The translations under genes were made by a program, and so were the position numbers. Below the pieces are notes generated by a model. That model did not search any database. It saw only the letters and a list, made by a program, of their open reading frames with translations, and was not told the origin of the DNA. A DNA stretch of 24,978 nt from contig VHZZ01009813.1 in assembly GCA_009801015.1 (NCBI GenBank), positions 33,077-58,054 of the forward strand, in the 5' to 3' direction. This DNA is from Silene noctiflora. Lineage: Eukaryota; Streptophyta; Magnoliopsida; Caryophyllales; Caryophyllaceae. This document shows, in pieces, positions 20,814 to 24,978 of this stretch; the first letter of the stretch is position 1, and every line of letters begins with the position of its first letter.

Positions 20814-22110
20814 GAGTTATTTGATGAGAATAATCCAAACTAAAGCTGTCCTGCTCAAAATAATCTCAACTATTCATTATCCCATACTAATCCAATTAAT
20901 GTCATCATTTAACTTATATTGCCTTAGATGAAGGGCAACCTGTTCGTCAGGTCACTCCATCTTTAGTAAGTTTAAACCCCTCTCTTCATTTAATTCACCT
21001 ATTTCAATTCCCAGAAAATCCTATGTCTAGAAATCGTTGGCATTGATATTGGCAAGGCGCTAGCGCTAAACCCGTCTCTCCATACCGCGTCTGTTCCCTC
21101 AATCCATGCTATAATCTCTTTTCTTCAGTCTAATGGTGTCCAGGTTTGTTTATTTTCAGCATTTGATAATAATTTCTAGTCGAAACAAGAGTATTGCCTT
21201 GGTGAAATGAACGGTAATTTGGAAGAATTGACAGAGTTTTCACGGTATTTTGTATTTAGTTTGGAGAAGAGGATAATACCCAGGCATTTAGAGGAATTCA
21301 ACCAGCTTATTGGAAAGGTGCAATAATAGCTTATTATCTATGAAAACAAATCATGTATACCTTGAACCAAAACAAAAAAGTTTCAGAAACGTATTTTATT
21401 CAAAAATAGCCTATCATCAACTGCCAAAAATATGTTTCCGAATCTTATTTTATGTTTCTCAAAACAAAAAGTTACAGAAACTTAAATAAATAAACCCAAG
21501 TTATACGCCTTATTGGTGTCAATCCAGTACTAGTAAGATCTAACATAGCTACTACAATACAACATCCATAAGAGCCATAGTGAAGTAGCTTTGATCCTGA
21601 CACCGACAGCATACCTCATAAGATGAACAAAAAAATCTGGTTCTTCTTATTCATAGTTCATCAGACCATCACGGTGGAAAACTCTCCAGAATTATAAATA
21701 AATAAAAATTGATTAATTTACCATGTAGTTCGTTCAGGAATCAACAAAGTAGTAGAGAGAGAGAGAGAGAGAAAAAGTGGAATTTAGCGAGGAATGATAA
21801 GAAATTATAATTGATGATTGGAGAAATTAGGGTTAGATTTATTTGGGGGGAAAACTGATTGAAATTTCTTTTAAATTTGGGGAAAAAGAAGGAAGAACAA
21901 GGAGGAGGGACAATAAATAAAAGAAATAAGATTATAAGAAAGATAAGGTAACATGCAAGAAAGTAAACATACCGGTGATAACAGGTAACAAAGAAGGAGA
22001 TATCGTTAGAAGATAAATGATGGAATAATTTAGATTATTCTAAAATAATGAATAGTTGAGATTATTTTGAGCAACACGACCATAGTTTGAATTATTCTCA
22101 TCAAATAACC
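20814..22110. mobile_element. Pack-MULE-like element with long terminal inverted repeats
   Basis: The left end GAGTTATTTGATGAGAATAA (from 20814) and the right end, read inward, GGTTATTTGATGAGAATAA (from 22110) begin inverted repeats of about 66 bp with few mismatches, including CTCAAAATAATCTCAACT in both. Weaker pairing extends further in. The flanks TTTAAATAAA (20804-20813) and TTTGAATAAA (22111-22120) match at 9 of 10 positions, fitting a Mutator-type target duplication. There is no transposase. The interior carries mTERF gene pieces (20928-21326) and, to the right, AT-rich sequence with an (AG)n tract near 21751-21771. Confidence 0.7.
20928..21326 (+). pseudogene. Captured mTERF gene fragments (organellar transcription termination factor family)
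   Basis: Seen: exon-like 21015-21143, bounded by CCCAG and a GT donor, translates to EIVGIDIGKALALNPSLHTA followed by SVPSIHAIISFLQSNGVQ, an mTERF helical-repeat segment. A second piece from 21192, after an AG, reads YCLGEMNGNLEELTEFSRYF then VFSLEKRIIPRHLEEF, ending at TAA 21324-21326; it matches the C-terminal region of plant mTERFs. Known: these helical-repeat proteins bind nucleic acid in plastids or mitochondria and affect transcription and splicing. Odd: roughly the middle of the protein is missing between the two pieces, and the N-terminus is absent. A third candidate exon at 20928-20965 (DEGQPVRQVTPSL) is uncertain. Remnant introns mean the capture was from genomic DNA, not from a cDNA. 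It is not expected to make a working mTERF. Confidence 0.75.
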
Positions 22111-23017
22111 TTTGAATAAAATCAAATTGGAAAGATAAGAGGAAAGTAAACGTCACTTGCATGGTGAGATTAACAAAATTGAAGGAGTAAAAATGAAGTA
22201 GAAAATTTAAATCCAAGCTACAAACAACAACCATGGGATTTTTGGGTTAAATTTTAGATATATTTTGGTAACTTTGTTATGAAAAATGGTAAAGAAGTGC
22301 AAAAGATAAGATAAGACAGGTTAATAATACAAATTTCACGAAGTTTACAGCCCACAAAATATCATTCGGTCGAGTGCCTGCCCACTCGGTCGAGTGCCCT
22401 TCTCTACTCGGTCGAGTGACCCATTTCCAGAAACTGGTAGGTTTCTGGAATGGCCACTCGGTCGAGTAATAGGGTTCACTCGGTCGAGTGACTGGTACTC
22501 GGCCTAGTGCCAACCCTTACTCGGTCGGGTGCCTATTTGTGGTTTGCAATTCCTGACTAAGAAATACTATTCGTATGTTAATGACTAATCTACTAACAAC
22601 CATTACAAATCACACTCTAACTATAGAACTAGTGAAATCTAAACATACATGCAGTATTAAATACAAAAGACGAGTTAAGGCCCCCTCACACACCAACACG
22701 TAATAACCACTTCCAAAATATGTTACACGCATTACTCTTTTCATCCAATTTCACATATTAACATAATAACATGTACCAAATGAGTAACAATATCATAAAA
22801 GAAGATTAACAACAATCACAACCCACATGTAATAATACAACATTTCATTTTACATTTCCCGACTCATAACCACCCAAGTAGTGACCAACCGAGACAATAT
22901 GCACTAGTTTTGAGATGAGGGATCCTACTCACCCAAAACCGACCTCCTATTGTACTCATGTCGAGTTCATTTTATTAGACACCTAAATTCATTTTTGGTT
23001 CAGGTTCCAAAATCATC
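22111..23017 (-). other. Leader-side interior of the large element
   Basis: About 0.9 kb lies between the Pack-MULE and the primer binding site. It holds a palindrome array (22363-22531) and otherwise AT-rich non-coding sequence. No gag start or other protein is recognisable. Confidence 0.5.
22363..22531. repeat. Seven ACTCGGTCGAGT-type palindromes with a central hairpin
   Basis: Units start at 22363, 22383, 22405, 22455, 22477, 22496 and 22518. Spacings are 20, 22, 50, 22, 19 and 22 bp. The 50-bp gap holds its own inverted repeat, CCATTTCCAGAAAC against GTTTCTGGAATGG (about 22421-22453). Confidence 0.9.
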
Positions 23018-23029
23018 GCTCTGATACCA
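23018..23029 (-). other. Primer binding site, tRNA-iMet type
   Basis: On the minus strand TGGTATCAGAGC starts three bases after the LTR edge (GTTACA-AAG-TGGTATC). This is the standard plant initiator-methionine tRNA primer site. It fixes the element's orientation and the inner edge of the 5' LTR at 23033. Confidence 0.9.
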
Positions 23030-23032
23030 CTT

Positions 23033-24887
23033 TGTAACACCCCAATTATCCGGCCAAGATAATCGAAGCGCTACCATCTCGTTTTCCCGAGGTAGTGTTT
23101 CAGAGATACAATCAAGAAGCCTTTATTATAAATAACAATTTAGTGAATTACATAAATGTAAATAAATGAATAAATGTGAACAATATAAATTACATTTCGG
23201 CTACCATCTATGTCATCTATGCTATGCTTCTCGACTCCGAATCCATGTGCAGCCCAAAACCCGATCGCGTCAACAAGCAACCTATACTCAACCTGCTCCC
23301 CATATGATCGAAAATATCATATGGATTGACACAGGCCACCCCGGAAATAAGTGACAATTTACACATAGCCACACACGGTCATTTTCAATAATACAATTAA
23401 TCACGAAAGACAATAGACACGAATATGAAATGCAATTATGTATGCACAAACACAAGTCTCCAGTCATCACCACTCCACAACCAACACACCGGTACTAGGG
23501 ACACTCCCACGGTACCTACAACCCGGTGCGGCACCGCATCACCGCCCATCAAAACAGCCGGACCACAGCTCGAAAAAAGGTACTCCGGACACACTGGTGG
23601 TAATGGGCTCGAGAGCGACTCAGATCCCCTGCCAGACGACGTGACTCAACCTCACGCGTCCCTCCATATATCAAGCCATTAATGTGCACATCCTTCTTGG
23701 AGTGGGAAGCTCCAAGAGGCAACCCAAGCGTGAGATGGTCTCCCAACCGCCTCACGTCTCCAAAACGAGTATCACCGCCACAACTCCACCAACAACCTCC
23801 AACATCCGCCACAATCACATATATCGCAACATACAACATAATATGCCAATTATACAACCATCTCATGGATTATGAATCTTAACATGCCAAACATACTTAT
23901 ATCGACAAGTTCTCATTTTTATGTTATAATGCATTTCCACCCATAATATGAGATTAACCATCAATTATCCAATCTTCATGATATTATACAATTATGCCAA
24001 TACAAGAAACTAATACACATTTCCACATACATGTTATAATAAAACCCAACCATCATAATTATCCCCTTAATGATGCAATTAATCACTAAGCATGTTATAA
24101 TGAAAATGCTTCAATCATGTGAGCCTAATTACAACATCAACAACAACACATAAAACATTCATATTATTGAAACCGAGTAGGATTAACCTACCTTTTTGCA
24201 TACTCCATAAGCTAGTCCAAGCCAACAAGAATCCATCTCATAAAACCGTCTCATCCTACAATAATCATATAATAACTATCACAGATCATCCTACACTATA
24301 ATACAACACAAAACCCCTTATTACTACCCATTAATTACCCATATACTAACAATAATTACTAATTAAGAAACCCAATTGAAAACCCCAAAAAATTAGGGTT
24401 CAGAAGACTAGAAAGAGGATAGATCTCAACTTACAAGGTGGATGGAATGGATATATAGAAAGGTGAACAATCCCTTAGACTAAGCTTGAATCCCGTGTAA
24501 GAGTGTTTAAAAGGGTTTTAGAGAGAAGGGAGAGAATTTGGAGAGATAAGGAAGAAGATATAATGAAATAGGAGAAATGGGGTTTGCGAGTTCTTAAAAC
24601 CCGTCTGACCATCTCACTCGGTCGAGTAGCGAGTTCTCTTGACCGAGTGACACATACTTGATCGAGTACTGAGCACACTTGATCGAGTGAAATCCACTCG
24701 ATCGAGTGCTCAGACCACTCGGTCGAGTACACCGCAGTTCTCAGCAATGACCAGTTTTTGTAAGACACTCATATCTCACTCGTTTCTTGGTCATTTTGGG
24801 CGTTTGACCTACCGTTGGGATCTTAAGAGAACAAGCTATTGCCTCCAATTAGAATCACATCAATACCATGTATATATCTCATGTTAT
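23033..24887 (-). repeat. 5' LTR of the large element, truncated by another element
   Basis: It runs from the TGTAACACCCC edge next to the primer site to 24887, where similarity with the 3' LTR stops and a Copia-like LTR begins. It is collinear with 14854-17107 except for the duplicate block in that LTR and two extra palindrome units here. About 130 bp at its far end are outside this copy. Confidence 0.75.
24615..24729. repeat. Six ACTCGGTCGAGT-type palindromes in the 5' LTR
   Basis: Units start at 24615, 24636, 24655, 24676, 24695 and 24716. Spacings are exactly 21, 19, 21, 19 and 21 bp, a 40-bp dimer repeated. The 3' LTR has four units in the same phase, so one dimer was gained here or lost there. 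Confidence 0.92.
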
Positions 24888-24978
24888 TGTTGGAGCAAGT
24901 GTCCTCAACAATAGTGCGATCACAACGATGATTTAAATATCATTGTTATAATCTCAATAAGAATACGTAAGGGATGAT
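24888..24978 (+). mobile_element. Start of a Copia-like LTR, runs off the window
   Basis: TGTTGGAGCAAGTGTCCTCA begins exactly where the 5' LTR of the large element breaks off. This start resembles those of some plant Ty1/copia LTRs. Only 91 bp are present. Orientation is assigned from the TG start, and no target-site repeat can be checked here. Confidence 0.5.

Larger units (their letters stand above)
14854..24887 (-). mobile_element. Large non-autonomous LTR retrotransposon with Tekay/Del-like ends
   Basis: Left LTR (3' in element sense) 14854-17107, interior 17108-23032, right LTR (5') from 23033 to 24887, where another element cuts it. The LTR edge reads TGTAACACCCCAATTATCC on the plus strand at both LTRs. 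A primer binding site for tRNA-iMet and a polypurine tract sit at the expected places. CCCCGAAGTTC near the tract recalls the GGGGACGAAGTTC string of chromoviral Tekay/Del elements. No gag or pol frame is visible on either strand, so it appears to be a large non-coding derivative moved by a related element's enzymes. A hand comparison of about 385 bp gave roughly 94% LTR identity, suggesting an age of a few million years under common plant rates (inference). A Pack-MULE-like element is nested inside. Confidence 0.65.

Noticed and set aside
21061-21076. GGCGCTAGCGC palindrome as a regulatory site
   Set aside because: It falls inside the captured mTERF exon and is explained by the codons for Lys-Ala-Leu-Ala-Leu.
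22363-22531. CRISPR-like array of short repeats
   Set aside because: Repeats are 14-bp near-palindromes with 5-8-bp gaps in plant repeat DNA. There are no 28-37-bp repeats with unique spacers.
23018-23032. Possible tRNA gene suggested by GCTCTGATACCA
   Set aside because: Only 12 bases match the tRNA-iMet 3' end, placed three bases from an LTR edge. It is a primer binding site; no cloverleaf is present.
24475-24768. Minus ORF rich in STEW/RPS-like repeats
   Set aside because: The protein repeats are the translated palindrome array, as in the ORF at 22277-22513. Differences in unit number and frame argue against a coding role.

Overview
The window is plant nuclear DNA: spliced eukaryotic genes, a plastid-targeted iron-sulfur protein, and nested LTR retrotransposons, MITEs, a Helitron and a Pack-MULE-like element. 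The protein style and repeat landscape suggest a dicot, possibly Caryophyllales/Caryophyllaceae, but that placement is weak. Five isolated Ns and a single-N junction between identical blocks show a draft assembly. Only two host loci are recognisable, and both read on the minus strand. || 1-2980: a FAR1/FHY3-related (FRS) gene runs off the left edge. It has an acidic first exon (2860-2980) and a second exon from 781 leftwards. The exon-2 frame is open apart from two stop codons, so it is probably a pseudogene. Its intron holds a 1,352-bp solo LTR (820-2171) with a 5-bp target-site duplication, about 40 nt from the splice acceptor. || 3672-7451: a complete three-exon gene for a chloroplast A-type Fe-S carrier (CpIscA/SufA type, 172 aa), the one gene here that looks functional. 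Intron 2 is packed with inverted copies of a purine/pyrimidine-rich MITE. Intron 1 has a 61-bp tandem duplication and SINE-like fragments. || 7690-9945: AT-rich mobile-element block with CAGTTCAG-type repeats, a TIR element flanked by TAA, a nested non-autonomous Helitron whose 5' end is tandemly doubled, and a large foldback. || 9957-14853: fragments of several LTR elements in minus orientation: a Tat-like 3' LTR with its upstream internal tail, then two related LTR fragments each cut by the next insertion. || 14854-24887: a large minus-strand LTR element with Tekay/Del-like (Ty3/gypsy chromovirus) ends. It has a tRNA-iMet primer binding site, a polypurine tract and two LTRs, but no gag-pol reading frame, so it looks like a large non-autonomous derivative. 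Its interior is strikingly poor in G on the plus strand and hosts a Pack-MULE-like element carrying pieces of a host mTERF gene. A Copia-like LTR begins at 24888 and leaves the window. || The most unusual signal is a set of near-palindromic motifs (ACTCGGTCGAGT type) repeated at 19-22 bp, about two helical turns, at four places in the large element. A sister motif (AGTCGATCGACT type) sits in the unrelated Tat-like LTRs at similar spacing. The 5' LTR holds six units against four in the 3' LTR, in an exact 21/19 alternation.
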